A stretch of 64,000 bases of DNA from Raphanus sativus (GCF_000801105.2 NC_079516.1:6634001-6698000), one strand, 5' to 3'; counted from the stretch's first letter, positions 34,428-47,357 are shown. The notes: generated by a model from the letters alone, not told the origin. Program-made: numbers and translations.

Positions 34428-37400
34428 CTAAATCAACCTTCGCCTTCTTTTCCTTGATCCAGTATTGGTTAAATCCGATGCCCCAATCTTATTCTCTATG
34501 ACTGAGTTAGTTTCCATTGTTTGTTCGCTACTTCCAGCAACAGATGTCTCCCCTTCACCTCTCAACTTTTCAACACCTTCCTTTGAAGCCATCCTTTTGC
34601 TTGTCGAAAAACGTGTATTATTAAACCAGCTACTAACCTGTAAAGTACATAAACAGCTTATCTCACCAGATAGGAAACAGGATCGACTAACAGTTAAGTC
34701 GAAATAAAATAAAAAAGAAGATGGCTCCTTACTTGTTTAACTGTCATCTCCAACTCTTTAGCTAAGTTCTCCCTCGTGTTAATGTCTGGATATCGATTCT
34801 CTTCAAAAGATTTGAACAGTCTCTGCATTAAAAGAGGAGACTTTAAACCGAAATCTCTCTCATAATGCTTTAGGATAAACATCTTAGGCGCAAAGACAAG
34901 TTTATTTTTTTAAACCTGGGTTCTGGGGTTTGTCTGTTTATTATATACTGCAGAGCTGCTTTTTTCGCCAGAGCAACTATTTTCTCTACGTACTTCTTGT
35001 GGCGCTTCCAGAGCATCTTTTTTGCTTTCTCTTTTTGATATCTGTCTAGGTTTCTCGGTAGAAGTATGCTCCTCTGCTTCTGAGTGCTGTTTCAGAGGTA
35101 CGGTGTCCCCTTCTTCTGCAGACTCCAAGTCTTCTTTTCCCGCAGTTTTATCCCAATCCTCATCATCACTTGAAGACGTTGAAACATTCTCATATTCCTC
35201 CTGTACATACCACGCAATAAAAGATTGAAATTAGCCTTGGTTTTTCCACAACCAAGTAGCAGATTAATTATCTAAAATGCTATAGAACACTCACATCATA
35301 GAGCTTTTTGTAGTCCAGCCTTTCAACCTTTCTCCTCCCAGGAACATCTACGAGACCATCATCATCGATCCCAGTATCTGACTCTGAAATGGGAACATCT
35401 GGGAGCTGAGAATTCTTCCTGCCGGGCTTACCACGTTGTGTAACTTCATCTTGGTGATTAGACTCAACATCCTCAGAGTCTGATGTATTATCTGAATCAG
35501 AACATTCTTGCATTTTATCTTCATCATGAATCGGAGCATCAGGATCATAGTCATCATCCTCAGAATCGTCAGATGGAAGGTCCATTATATCTTTTGCTTC
35601 TTTAAACGATTCAAGCATTTCATCATATTGTTTTCTTTTCCTTGATCCAGTATTGGTTATATTCAATGCTCCAATCTTATTCACTATGACTGAGTTGGTT
35701 TCCATGGTTTGTTCGCTACTTCCAGCAACAGATGTCTCCCCTTCACCTGTTCTTAACTTTTCAACATCTTCCTTTGAAGCCATTCTTTTGTTTGTCGAAA
35801 AACGCGTATTATTAAACCAGCTACTAACCTGTAAAGTAAAGTACACAAACAGCTTTTCTCACCAGATAGGAAACACGATCGACTAACAGTAAGTCGATAT
35901 AAAATTTAAAAAAATGTCTCCTTACTTGTTTAACTGTCATCTCCAACTCTTTAGCTAAGTTCTCTCTCGTGGTAATGTCTGGATATCGATTCTCTTCAAA
36001 AGATTTGAACAGTCTCTGCATTAAAAGAGGAAACTTCAAACCGAAATCTCTCTCATAGTGCTTTAGGGATTAACATCTTAGGCGCAAAGACAAGTATATT
36101 TTATTTACCTGGGTTCTGGGGTTTGTCTGTTTATTATATACTGCAGAGCTGCTTTTTCCGCCAGAGCAACCATTTTCTCTAGGTACTTCTTGTGGCGCTT
36201 TCAAAGTATCCTTTTTGCTTTCTCTTTTAGATATCTGTCTAGGTTTCTTGGTAGAAGTATGTTCTTCTGCTTCTGTGTGCTGTTTCAGAGGCACGTTGTC
36301 CCCTTCTTCTGCAGACTCGAAATCTTCTTTTCCTGCAGTTTTATCCCAATCCTCATCATCACTTGAAGACGTTGGAACGTTCTCATATTCATCCTGCACA
36401 TACCACGCAATAGAAGATTGAAATCAGCATTGGTTTTTCCACAACCAAATAGAAGATTAAATATCTAAAATGTTATAGAACACTCACATCATAGAGCTTT
36501 TTGTAGTCCAGCCTTTCAACCTTCCTCCTCCCAGGAACATCTACGAGACCATCATCATCAATCCCAGTATCTGACTCTGAAATGGGAACATCTGGGAGCT
36601 GAGATTTCTTTCCGCCGGGTTTCCCTTCATCTTGCTGATTAGACTCGTCGCCTTTGAAGGAAGCCTCAAGATCCTCAGAGTCTGATGTATTATCTGAATC
36701 AGAACATTCTTGCATTTTATCTTCATCAGGAACCGGAGCATCAGGATCATAGTCATCATCCTCAGAATCGTCAGATGGAAGGTCCATTATATCTTTCGCT
36801 TCTTTAAACGTTTCGACCATTTCATCAGATGCAGATGTGCAATCAGATTCATCACAACTCCCATCTTCGTTCTCAGACTCATCGCTGTCATCACTGCCAT
36901 CTTCATCGTCTGCTTTATCATTCAAACCATCTGGATCATACTCTTCGTCCTCGAAATCATCTGAAGGAAGATCACAGTCCAGAGATTGACCTCCACCAGC
37001 CATTGCTGCTGCTGCCTCAGGAAAAACTTTCTGCACCATAAACTAGAGTCAGGTGTCTTTTAAAAAATTTCTTCTCCTTTTTTTAACAATAAAAAAACAT
37101 CGTCAAGTCTACCTCCCAACTGTCGCTGACCGAAAGTTTTGTCCCTAAAGACTCATTAAGCAAGTCCAAGCTGTAATCTTTGCAATTACATCCAGGGCAT
37201 AACCAACTCTCATCATCCGGAGGAACTGCAAAAATCAAAACCAAAATAAGTCATTTATAAAATATTACAAGCAAGAAGTGCTTAAACCACTACTACCAAG
37301 TACGTAGGGCAGAAGTTATTACTATCTTCTTTTCGCAAAGGTGGTTCAACACAGTATTGGTGAAAGCCACGGTCACAAAACCCGTCGCATAGTATGATAT

Positions 37401-38381
37401 CATTATCAATAGGCAACTCCTTAGAACCACATTTAGCGCAGAAGATCTGCACTTAAAAAAACGGCTCGTGTTAGCAACACTTCTAGAGACGTAAACTGCT
37501 TTTATCAGGTCAAAAAAAAAAGAACAGGGGAACAAAGCATGAGTTTGGGGGAATAGAGTTCTTTCTTACATCCTCACTAGAAATCTCTCCACCAGAATCA
37601 AATAAAGACTCTGGAATGCTTCCTTGGGCACAGAGTGTGTCCAGGTGCTGAAAAAGCTCTCTGATTTTAACCTTGCGTTTTAGAATCTCCTTCTTGGCTC
37701 GTTCAAGCTCTTTCTCTGGCCTTAGCTTCTCCGCACTACACCACAGAAACACATGATCCTGAGTGAAATTTAGAAAGAAAATCTAAAAATAAAACGAATT
37801 TGAGAGACGAACCTTGAACCTTTCCAGCCTTCTAAAGAATAAGCGTCAATTAGGCTTTGCTCGTATCTAATCCTGTTAAGAAAATACCGAAGCTTCTTTT
37901 TGATTCTTGTGTACTCATCATCTTCTCTAACTTCGCTTTTCCTCACAATAGATTCCTTCCTCTTCTTTGATCCATCTACAGGCGTGGGTGCGGCATTAAC
38001 ATCAACGGAAGATGATCCAGCAGCTTCTTCACATCTCTTGTGAGCTGAAACCACCACATTCCTTTCACCACCACCTCCTCCGAGCTTCTTAGAACTCCGG
38101 TGGATTTCGAATTGTCCACGGCAAGGAAGACCAAGGACAACCTCACGACGATGGGGAACTGAGCTCTTCTTTCCGGTTACAGGAGTTGTTGACTTATGTT
38201 CTTCACCAGAAACCCCATTGGAGATACCCTTTCCCTCATTCCTCGTCGGTTCCTCTGCATGTTTCATGTGAATCTCTGCCTCTGGTGTTTGTAGAACAGG
38301 AGGAACTTTGTCAACTTCTGGATTTGTCTGGTCCAAACCAGATCCACTACTCCTCGTTCTCCGTCTATTAGCACTATGCAT
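34428..38381 (-). CDS. HAT3.1: HAT3.1-type PHD-finger homeodomain protein with two homeodomains
   Basis: Eleven GT-AG exons: 38381-37813, 37735-37570, 37446-37323, 37225-37113, 37030-36488, 36393-36109, 36015-35926, 35828-35295, 35200-34916, 34822-34733 and 34637-34428. All are in frame and give about 1,002 residues; Arabidopsis HAT3.1 is near 720. Residues about 246-301 form a C4HC3 PHD finger ([26 protein letters not shown]), which reads histone tails. An acidic Asp/Glu/Ser region follows (exon 5). Homeodomain 1 spans exons 6-8 ([20 protein letters not shown], then [10 protein letters not shown]) and homeodomain 2 spans exons 9-11 ([30 protein letters not shown]). Both keep W48, F49, N51 and R53. 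Exons 8-10 repeat the acidic part and exons 6-7. Nuclear DNA-binding regulator by family; effect of the second homeodomain is unknown. Confidence 0.92.
34450..36830 (-). repeat. Intragenic tandem duplication, unit about 1.2 kb
   Basis: Unit A runs from about 36826 to 35641 and unit B from about 35640 to 34450. Anchor strings are offset by 1,188-1,202 bp (for example TCCTTGATCC at 34451 and 35639, TCCATTATAT at 35581 and 36783). The junction is inside exon 8, where the original C-terminus GSRKRK runs straight into DEML(E/V)SFKEAK of the copied acidic region. Introns, splice sites and exon lengths match between units (285 and 90 nt each). Confidence 0.93.
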
Positions 38382-39073
38382 TTTCTTATACTTTCCACGA
38401 GACTACACAACACACACGAGTTTCTCAAACCTACCTACCAGAGATGCAAAAACACGTGAATCAGAATCGACACAAGCAAACGCAGAGAGAACAAACAGCG
38501 ATTTTCTAGTTGATACAAAGCCTAAAAGCGATTCCAAGAACCCTAATCCTAAGCTGCGAAATCAATCCATCGAAAACAATTTGTTTTTTTTTTTTTTAAC
38601 GAATTTGAGAAACGAAGCCAGAAAGTTAATGTTTAATTTTATATATCCCTTTGAACTTCTGCGAATAATCGTAAAGGAGGGGGCAAGCTGCGAAAACTCT
38701 TACCTTACTTTCGCCGCGCCCGCGAGATTTCAATAACCGCGAAACAAGAAGAAACTCGTGTGGGTGGGTGGGGTGAGAGAGCCAGGGGGAGGAAGGAAGG
38801 AGACGAATAAACGGTGTGGAGCTTTGGTTATCTGGGCTCGTTATTGTTTTTACTATTAATGGGCCTTTTGATGCTCCTCGTTTACATTCATCTCGTGGCA
38901 CAACGTACTATTAATGGGCCTGTTATTATTATTTTTTTTGTCACTTTGGGCCTGTTATTCAGCGAACCATATAGAATTTGGTAATTAATTCTAGCCTAAA
39001 ATCATGTAGACCATTTTTGTTTGTTTGTTTGTTTATTTTTCTTGTTTTCGCTAAATTTACGATTAGATAAATA
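38382..39073. other. 5' flank of the HAT3.1 gene
   Basis: Contains the leader and probable promoter of the minus-strand gene. Pyrimidine/purine-rich runs occur near 38760-38810. I see no separate gene. Confidence 0.45.
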
Positions 39074-40693
39074 TCAATACTATTAAAAACATAATTTTTT
39101 ATCGACTTAAAAATAGTCTAAATTTGGACCATTGCATTTATTTAACTTTCTTTTATAACTAACTTAATTATTATTAAATATATACTATATTTTAGTATTT
39201 TCAGAACACTATCTATAAAAAGGTATTCTTAATTATATTTTCTAATATTACATTTTAATAATATATTTTAATATATTTTATTTAAAATGTAAATATACAT
39301 TTTAATTTACTTTTAAATAATCAAAATCATAATTAATAATTAAATATAGTTAAAAACGAATATTAATTCATTTTCATTTATATAATAAGAAATAAAATTT
39401 CTATAATATTTATATATAGATAATTTATATTCGTAATTAAACTACTACAACAACTAATAAATATAAAGTAATTTAATCCATTTATTAACTATTTTCTAAA
39501 TTATAAAATAACATAATAAAATATATACATGAATTTTATAACATACTTCAACTTATTAAAACAAATATAATAGTATGATATAAACTAATAAATAATTTCA
39601 TTATTTAATATATATAAAATAATTTTACCAATATAAAAGATTAAAATATATTTTTACTATAATTTAAAGTTTAAAAATGTAAGTAAAATTGATATGAGGC
39701 GGATTATATAAATGAATTATCTTATTTCATAAAATTATACTCATGTTAATTTTGATTTATATAAGTTCTAAAATTTAATAATAAAATAAATTTTAACCAA
39801 TATAAAAAGGTAAAATACTTTTGTACTATAATTTAAAGTTTTAAAATATAGGTAAATTTTTAATTTATTATATATACTTTAAAAACAAATTTTTATAATA
39901 TATATATATAAGATTTCTAATTTTCAGTAAATAAGTTTTTGAATAAAAATAATCTTGTGCTTTAAGCACATATCAAATCTAATAAATATTATTATTATAT
40001 ATATAATAAAATCTATAACAAAATGAAAATTAATAAATATTAAAATTTCCAAAATTAAATTAAATTAAAATTAAAAATAAATCAAAAACAAAACATCAAA
40101 AATTCTAATAACATGTGAACAATAAAAGTAAACTAAATAAATAAATAAGCAATATATTTATTTCAAACTTAAAACATTAAATTGTAATAACCGTATACGA
40201 ATCGTTGATGGTCAAATCTATTTCTACTTTACTATGCATATTTCGAGATATTGATCCATTATGCTTATAACAAAATGATAAATTAGTTTGACTAATATTT
40301 GTTAAGGCTAATTTTTGTAAAATTGGATTCATGAATCCGCCCTAACTATATTGGATACGGATACTATATTTACTATGCATCTAAACATTCATGAATCCGA
40401 ATACTTTGACTAAAATTATATTACATAATGGGTTGTCTACATGTTTAATCGATAGCCATATCTTAAGTTTTAGTGGTGTTTTACGGGTTTTATAGAATTT
40501 TTAAATAACGAGTTTAACCGGATTACATATAGAGTCATGATTTTATCGGTTTAACAGCGAACCTAAGCTGGATTACAGAATAATGAATATAACATACCAT
40601 ATTTAACATTTAAATGTAGATACACAATCAAAAATACAAATATATATCACTCGAAAATATTTCTGCGTTTTGAAAACACGGATCAAAAACTAG
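39074..40693 (+). mobile_element. Probable Helitron, very AT-rich
   Basis: Starts TCAATACTATTAAAAAC after A and ends with an imperfect stem (TGCGTTTTGAAAACACGG) and ATCAAAAACTAG at 40693, followed by T. It has no coding capacity. The stem is degraded and the interior is almost pure A/T, so this is older than the other Helitrons. Confidence 0.6.
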
Positions 40694-41319
40694 TTTTTAT
40701 TTTAAAATAGACTACTGTTGGTCTTAACTCTTAACACTATAAGCATATGCTTCCAGTCACAGAAAATAATATTTTATAGGGCTAATAATAATAATTAATG
40801 TTATGTCTACGGGTTAGTTAATCTGTGTGTTTGAAATATTCTTTTTTTAACTTCGGGGCCAACATATATCAAATCTGATTATGTGCTTCATCATAGACAC
40901 TAATTAACTTAAATACAGCTAGGTGCAATTGGATTACAAATTTAATTTGTAAAATAAAACTGTATAGAATGATTTATTCTTTTAGATTCTAAAAATATAC
41001 AATTTAAATAGAATAAACTTAATAAATCTTATTTCAATAATTCTTTGTGGAATATATGGAAGAAAATAGAATATAGTTATATTATATTCATGATTAAAAA
41101 GCTCGTAAATGAGATGGAATAAATTCATGATTACAAAATTTCATGAATAAAATGGTATGGAATTGTACTTTTTATTCTAAAGTTTACATTTGTTATTCTT
41201 TTTTTGTCAACATTCATTTTGCATTTTACTTTTTAATTTCATTCCTTCATAATATTCATAAAATTGATTATCAATCACAGCCGCTATACTAGATCCCTAT
41301 TATTTTATTTGAGCAGTTA
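40694..41319. other. AT-rich intergenic DNA, nothing recognised
   Basis: No coding frame or repeat boundary recognised. Confidence 0.4.
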
Positions 41320-41490
41320 GAGCATAATTATTGGGGGGTTTCTCCTTCTTAGTTTCTCTAAATACATATATGTGTATGTATCTATTATATAAGTGTATGT
41401 AATTGTGGAGTTCTTTGATTTAAGAGAAACTCAACCAAAAGTTATGTATTTGGAGAAACTAAGAGGGAGAAATCTCCAATAATTATGCTC
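41320..41490. mobile_element. Tourist-type MITE
   Basis: Flanked by TTA on each side (41317-41319 and 41491-41493). The arms start GAGCATAATTATTGG and pair with their complement CCAATAATTATGCTC; pairing continues through TTTCTCC..TTAGTTTCTC, so most of the 171 bp folds into one hairpin. TTA duplication and this structure indicate PIF/Harbinger-derived Tourist. Confidence 0.85.
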
Positions 41491-41566
41491 TTAATATGAC
41501 GTCCATTTAGACGATATTTGCTTGATTTTAGGTTAGAGAGTAATAATAGATATATAATATAGTAAG

Positions 41567-42502
41567 TGTAGAAGCTGGAAAAACGGAGTCGATACAAACG
41601 ATATATATTTACAAAACGACGTTAAGGAAAGTAACGAAATGAACATGGAGGCGAGATATGATCTCTTTCCTTAACTCTAAATATTCGCTCCGTAGTGAGA
41701 CGGGCACTGGCGAAATATCGAGTCCCAGAATACAACCATGGCAGACGATTCACGCTTCACTCGTGAACGCCCTATCGAACTATAATCTACGAAACACTCT
41801 CGGAAATAAACTTACGCTAAGGGAGTTTCTTTGTTGGTTTTGCGAAAAGTAAAAGTAGTGAAAATGAATGAAGAAGAGAGACGATATTTAAAGAGAAGGA
41901 GACGAGCCACTTCCCGCAACAGCAGCTGCACGTGGACGGAAATCTCGCGGAGATCGAGGGAAGTTGAGTTGCGAACTTCCTCCGCAAGACTCTCTCTCTT
42001 ATCTCTTATCTCGTTTAAATATCTGACAAAACAAACTGCATGCCGTTTTTATTTTCTAGACAAACTACATGTCGTTTCAAAATAAAATGCATGTTGTTTT
42101 TTGATAATTAAATGGGTCAAACGTTGGGCTTAACTTGGTCCAAAAAGAATATTCTTATCGGGCCGGAGACCCAAGACCCAAGACCCAAGACCCAAGACCC
42201 AAGACCCACGACCCACGACCCACGACCCACGACCCACGACCGCGCCCGCGCCCGCGCCCGCGCCGAGCCGAGCCGGACGGACGGCGGCGGCGGCGCGCGC
42301 GTGGGGAGCCTTCTCCTCTCTCAAGCTGGTTAACCCATGGTGTCATGGGATCATATATAATCAGCTCTCTTCCTCTTGTCACACCCGATGTGGGACAAAT
42401 AAAATGTCATTTTGACATTCCAATTGGGTTATAATCATAGAGCCCATAACATTTCTTTTCATCTTTCAATAAAAGCCATTGGGCCTTTTAATTGATCCAA
42501 CA
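41567..42502 (-). repeat. LTR (3' LTR in element orientation)
   Basis: 936 bp, TG...CA ends. It contains tandem ACCCAAG and ACCCACG units followed by CGCGCC units at about 42165-42265. Confidence 0.93.
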
Positions 42503-42515
42503 ATCCCCCACATGA
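42503..42515 (-). other. Polypurine tract
   Basis: Minus-strand ATGTGGGGGATT abuts the inner edge of the LTR, the place where plus-strand DNA synthesis would be primed. Confidence 0.7.
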
Positions 42516-43140
42516 ATAGAAATGACTCTAAACAGATGCAGACTAAATGCAGACTCGATAGACTCCAAAACTTAAAACTTTACTGACTAGACTTAAACTA
42601 AAGACTAGACAGACTGACTTATCGAGAGTGTTTGCGAAAAATTCACTGTGTTTGAGTAGGTGGCATTTTTAAGCCTTGAACCACTCATAGTTAATATCTG
42701 TCGGGTTTACTTTACCAGAAGGTGAACATGATGTCTTGAACCAACCGGTGTTTTATGTAGACCGAGACAACAGGCACAACGCAGCTTCATTTTCTCGTAG
42801 AACTTAGTTCTCTATTGTGTTCATTGTGGCCCTGAACTATTCCTGGTTTTCATGAGTGAACTTAGAGAATATAGCCTAGCATTCATTCTCCTAGAAACGG
42901 CCCCATTTCACACCCATTAGGTGATTGACCATGAAAAGTATTGAGTAATACTTCGCTTTCGAAGCTATGGAATCATTAAAAGCATATGCTTATCCTTCTC
43001 TCATTCGTTAGCACTTATCATCTTTAGGAGCTGGGATGAGACTACTTTGTCTCAAAGTGCTTTGGTTAGATTCTGTTTGATTTTGTTTTCCCTTTGAACC
43101 TACGTCTTGGGATCTCCAGTCATGATAGGTAGGGTTGCAG

Positions 43141-46116
43141 TCAAGCATCCTCATTAGTTATAGGCTTTAAACCCATTCCTTTTGATGATTTAGCAACAAC
43201 ATCTCGTGGCAAACCTTTAGTAAATGGATCCGCTAGGTTGTCAGCCGATTTGATGTAATCTATTGTGATTACACCAGTTGAGATAAGTTGTCTAATGGTT
43301 TTATGTCGTCTTCTAATATGACGAGATTTACCATTGTAGAGATTATTCTGAGCCCGAGCTATAGCTGATTGACTATCACAATGTATTCTTATAGCTGGTA
43401 CAGGTTTCTCCCACATAGGAACATCTTCCAAAAAATTTCTAAGCCATTCAGCTTCTTCTGCTGCTTTGTCTAATGCTATGAACTCAGATTCCATAGTTGA
43501 CCTGGCTAGCACTGTTTGTTTGGTAGATTTCCAAGATATTGCCGCTCCTCCTAGTGTAAAAACATATCCACTTGTGGATTTTGAGTTTTTAGAATCTGAT
43601 ATCCAGTTAGCGTCACTGTATCCTTCTAAAACTGCTGGTTCTTTACCATAGTGAAGCCCAAAATCTTTGGTGTAGCGCAAGTAATTGAGTACTCTCGTTA
43701 TAGCTTTCCAGTGTGTATGACCTGGATTACTTGTATATCGACTAAGTACGTTTACTGCATGCGCTAGATCTGGTCTTGTACAATTGGTCAAGTACATGAG
43801 ACTTTCGATCACACGTGCATACTCATTTTGTGAAACCGCTTCACCTGAATTCTTTGTCAAGTGCATTTGGGGATCTAACGGAGTTTTTGCAGTACTATTA
43901 GAGTAGTTTTTAAATCTCTCTAATATTGTTTCAGCATAATGAGATTGAGTTAAAGTAATTCCATTTGAATTTCTTATGATTTTAACCCCGAGAATAACAT
44001 CTGCTAATCCCAAATCTTTCATCTCAAATTTTCCTTTGAGCATGTTTTTTGTTTGATTGATAATGTCTTTATTGCTTCCAATAATGAGCATATCATCTAC
44101 ATATAAACATAACAAAACATACGCATTTTTGGTAATTTTGTAGTATATGCATTTATCACATTCATTAATTTTGAAACCATTTGACATCATTGTGTTGTCA
44201 AATTTTTCGTGCCATTGTTTAGGAGCTTGTTTAAGCCCATAAAGTGACTTTACAAGTCGGCATACTTTGTCTTCCTGTCCAGGAATGACATGGCCCTCAG
44301 GTTGTTTCATGTAAATTTCTTCTTCTAAATCACCATTTAGAAAAGCTGTTTTTACATCCATTTGATGGATTTCTAAGTCTCTTAAAGCTGCGATAGCTAT
44401 CATCGACCTTATAGATGTTATTCTGGTTACTGGAGAATATGTATCAAAATAGTCAAAGCCTTCCCTTTGTCGGAACCCTTGAACTACAAGCCTAGCTTTA
44501 TATTTTCCACCAGGTTTTCGTGTCATTATCCATCTATTACCTAATGCTTTGCAGCCAGGTGGTAAATCCGTTACGTACCATGTGTAATTTTGCATGATAG
44601 AATCGAATTCACTTTTGACAGCTTCATTCCAAAACGGAGCTTCGGGTGAAGCCATAGCTTCTGCCAAAGTTTTTGGAACATTTTCTACTAGAAATGCCAT
44701 TAGGAAATCATCACCAAAAGATTTCTCCTTTCGAGCTCTTTTGCTTCTCCGAGGTTCATCTTTTTCTTCATTTTCTGAGATATCATTTATAGAAACTTCA
44801 ACGTTTGTCTCAATTTCTGAGTCCTTGTCGTTGTCTCTTTCTTCTCGAGTTCGTTTTGAACCATGTTTTTCCTTGTATGGAAAAATATTTTCGAAGAAAG
44901 ATGCATTTCTAGACTCCATGACTGAATTTTTATGGATGTCTGATATTTCAGATTCATGTACCAGAAACCGATACGCAGTACTATTATGTGCATATCCGAT
45001 GAAAATGCAATCCACTGTTTTAGGTCCAATAGTGACCTTCTTTGGTGGCGGTACTGCAACTTTTGCCAAGCACCCCCACACTTTGAGGTATTTATACGAA
45101 GGTAAATTACCTTTCCATAATTCATATGGAGTTTTGCCAGTTATTTTGTGTGGAATCTTGTTGAGGATATAATTAGTGGTAAGTAACGCTTCCCCCCACA
45201 TGTTCTGGGGTGACCCAGATTCCTGCAACATTGCATTCATCATCTCTTTAAGAGTTCGATTTTTTCGTTCAGCAACTCCATTAGATTCTGGTGAATAAGG
45301 GGCTGTAGTTTGATGTATTATTCCATGTTCCTTACAAAATGAATTGAATGGACCATCATACTCGCCTCCTCTGTCGCTTCTAACTACCTTAATAGTTGTT
45401 TTAAGCTGATTTTCGACCTCGAGTTTAAATTCTTTGAATTTATCTAAGGTTTCATCTTTGCTATGTAAAAGATAAACATAACAATATTTTGTGCAGTCAT
45501 CTATGAAAGTCACAAAGTACTTTTTCCCTCCTCTAGTTGGCATATATTTTAAATCACATAAATCAGTGTGAATTAAATCTAGAGGTTTATTAGTTCTTTC
45601 AACACGAGGTGAGGGCGTTTTTGTGAGCTTAGCCTGTACGCAAACTTCACATTTTTGTTTACTTGTTTTAAATTTGGGAATTAAATTTAAATTCATCAAT
45701 CTTTGTATAGATTTATTATTTACATGGCCTAATCTTTCATGCCATATATTAAAAGACTCAACCAAATAAGCAACTGGCTCTTTCTTATTCATTGAAACTT
45801 TTGGAGCTACAATTTTCGGAGGGACGGTCATTACATTCAACTTGACCAGTCCATCCTTAACATACCCCTTTCCCAAATACATTCCATTCTTCCTAATCAC
45901 GAGCTTATCTGCCTCAAAGCTTGTGGCGAATCCATTCTTGCTGAGCAAGGTTCCCGAGACCAGGTTTTTCCTCATGTCAGGCACATGTTTCACATTTGTC
46001 AGAGTGACCTCACGTCCAGATGTCATCTTCAAAATCACATTGCCGCGTCCTTCAATCTTGGAGACTGCAGTGTTTCCCATCCTGAGCTTCTCCTGAGTCT
46101 TGCTTTTCTGATAGGT
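43141..46116 (-). CDS. Copia pol: integrase, reverse transcriptase, RNase H
   Basis: Open for about 980 codons from the first in-frame ATG (46080) to the stop at 43141. Domains in order: zinc-binding H-H-C-C region of integrase ([10 protein letters not shown] ... CEVCVQAK), integrase core with [25 protein letters not shown] and the [14 protein letters not shown] glutamate, then reverse transcriptase ([30 protein letters not shown]) and RNase H ([13 protein letters not shown], then IHCDSQSAI). It lies in a different frame from gag-protease. The reading frame has no other lesion. Proteins of this order copy the RNA and integrate the DNA. Confidence 0.93.
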   Translation of the reverse strand, partial: TYQKSKTQEKLRMGNTAVSKIEGRGNVILKMTSGREVTLTNVKHVPDMRKNLVSGTLLSKNGFATSFEADKLVIRKNGMYLGKGYVKDGLVKLNVMTVPPKIVAPKVSMNKKEPVAYLVESFNIWHERLGHVNNKSIQRLMNLNLIPKFKTSKQKCEVCVQAKLTKTPSPRVERTNKPLDLIHTDLCDLKYMPTRGGKKYFVTFIDDCTKYCYVYLLHSKDETLDKFKEFKLEVENQLKTTIKVVRSDRGGEYDGPFNSFCKEHGIIHQTTAPYSPESNGVAERKNRTLKEMMNAMLQESGSPQNMWGEALLTTNYILNKIPHKITGKTPYELWKGNLPSYKYLKVWGCLAKVAVPPPKKVTIGPKTVDCIFIGYAHNSTAYRFLVHESEISDIHKNSVMESRNASFFENIFPYKEKHGSKRTREERDNDKDSEIETNVEVSINDISENEEKDEPRRSKRARKEKSFGDDFLMAFLVENVPKTLAEAMASPEAPFWNEAVKSEFDSIMQNYTWYVTDLPPGCKALGNRWIMTRKPGGKYKARLVVQGFRQREGFDYFDTYSPVTRITSIRSMIAIAALRDLEIHQMDVKTAFLNGDLEEEIYMKQPEGHVIPGQEDKVCRLVKSLYGLKQAPKQWHEKFDNTMMSNGFKINECDKCIYYKITKNAYVLLCLYVDDMLIIGSNKDIINQTKNMLKGKFEMKDLGLADVILGVKIIRNSNGITLTQSHYAETILERFKNYSNSTAKTPLDPQMHLTKNSGEAVSQNEYARVIESLMYLTNCTRPDLAHAVNVLSRYTSNPGHTHWKAITRVLNYLRYTKDFGLHYGKEPAVLEGYSDANWISDSKNSKSTSGYVFTLGGAAISWKSTKQTVLARSTMESEFIALDKAAEEAEWLRNFLEDVPMWEKPVPAIRIHCDSQSAIARAQNNLYNGKSRHIRRRHKTIRQLISTGVITIDYIKSADNLADPFTKGLPRDVVAKSSKGMGLKPITNEDA

Positions 46117-47357
46117 GTGAACATCGCCCTATCAGTGCAAATGTGGGTGGTTGCACCAGTGTCATACCACCATTCCCTGGGGTTGTTGCTTTCAACCATG
46201 TTGGCTTCAGTCACCACAGCAACAAGATCCTCCTCAGTGAGATTTGCCTGAGCCTTCTCATCTTTGATCTTCTTGCGACACTCAGCAGTCTTGTGTCCCA
46301 CTTTGTTGCAGTAGTGACATTTCCCCTTGAATCTCTCCACATTCGCATTGATTTCAATGCCTTTGTTCTTGAAGTTTTTTCCAGTAGCTTTCAGTGCTGC
46401 AGCAGTTTTCGAAGGCTTTGCTGGAGAATGGGCGTGTGCCTTTCCTTTGCCTTTGTGCTCAGCCATGTTGACACTATGCTCCTTAGCATTGATCTTGTCA
46501 GCAATTCGGTTCCTGGATTCCATCTGAAGCCTCATGATAAGCTCCTCAAGGCCCATCTTCTTCTTCTTGTGCTTCAGGTAGTTCTTGAAATCCGCATAGC
46601 TTGGAGGAAGCTTTTCAATGAAGCTGAGAGTTGTGAATGTCTCGCAGATGGACATCCCTTCAGCTTTGATTTCATGGCAAATGAGCTGGAACGCTTCCAC
46701 CTGATCCATGATGGGTTTTGAATCCACCATTTTGAAGTCATGAAATTTTGCAACCACATACTTCTGGCAGCCAGCGTCCTCACCTCTGTACTTCTTGTCA
46801 AGTGATCTCCATAGCTCCTTCGCCGTTGGAATGTCACAGTAGACACGGTACAATGGGTCAATGAGGCGACCCAAAATGTAGCCTTTGCAGACGAAGTCAG
46901 AATGCACCCAAATGTCAACACTTGCGAGAGTGTGTACATCATCAATCCCGTAAGGGACAAGGGGCTTGTCCTCCTGGATGAACTTGTCCAGCTTCAACGT
47001 TGTTAGGAAGAACATCATCTTCTTCTGCCACGTTTTAAAGTTTTTGCCATCAAACTGGTCTGGCATCAGTCCTTGAGTGAACAGGCTGGGCACAGACGGA
47101 GGAGTTGGTACTGCAACCGGACCACTTGAGGTTCCTAGACCTGAACCCGTTTGATAAAGGCCAGCACCGAACAAGCTACGGCGCGTGGTTTCATCAGCAC
47201 TGTTTCCCGCAGGAAGGGTAGTGGTTGTTGTTGCTGCAACGGTTGAGGAAGTAGGGATGTTTCCAGCGGTTGTCACACCAGATACATCAGTTGCAGCAAC
47301 GTTGATTGGGGTTTGCACGATGGTAGTGTCAATGGGGGTGTTGTTTGCATCCGTCAT
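46035..47357 (-). CDS. Copia gag and start of protease
   Basis: From ATG 47357: a Thr/Ala-rich start, the UBN2-type gag body ([20 protein letters not shown]), a CCHC zinc knuckle [14 protein letters not shown], and the aspartic protease active site [14 protein letters not shown]. Soon after the active site the frame changes relative to pol: near 46114-46119 the protease sequence continues only in the pol frame. In plant copia elements gag and pol are usually one frame, so a small deletion or insertion is likely. The gag frame ends at 46035 after non-homologous codons. Confidence 0.9.
   Translation of the reverse strand: MTDANNTPIDTTIVQTPINVAATDVSGVTTAGNIPTSSTVAATTTTTLPAGNSADETTRRSLFGAGLYQTGSGLGTSSGPVAVPTPPSVPSLFTQGLMPDQFDGKNFKTWQKKMMFFLTTLKLDKFIQEDKPLVPYGIDDVHTLASVDIWVHSDFVCKGYILGRLIDPLYRVYCDIPTAKELWRSLDKKYRGEDAGCQKYVVAKFHDFKMVDSKPIMDQVEAFQLICHEIKAEGMSICETFTTLSFIEKLPPSYADFKNYLKHKKKKMGLEELIMRLQMESRNRIADKINAKEHSVNMAEHKGKGKAHAHSPAKPSKTAAALKATGKNFKNKGIEINANVERFKGKCHYCNKVGHKTAECRKKIKDEKAQANLTEEDLVAVVTEANMVESNNPREWWYDTGATTHICTDRAMFTPIRKARLRRSSGWETLQSPRLKDAAM

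Noticed and set aside
41658..42085. Two small frames repeated exactly at 47913-48340
   Set aside because: They are LTR sequence present twice because both LTRs are nearly identical; no evidence of coding.
46080..47357. Programmed ribosomal frameshift between copia gag and pol
   Set aside because: No slippery heptamer or pseudoknot is apparent and the change falls inside protease, so a mutation is simpler.
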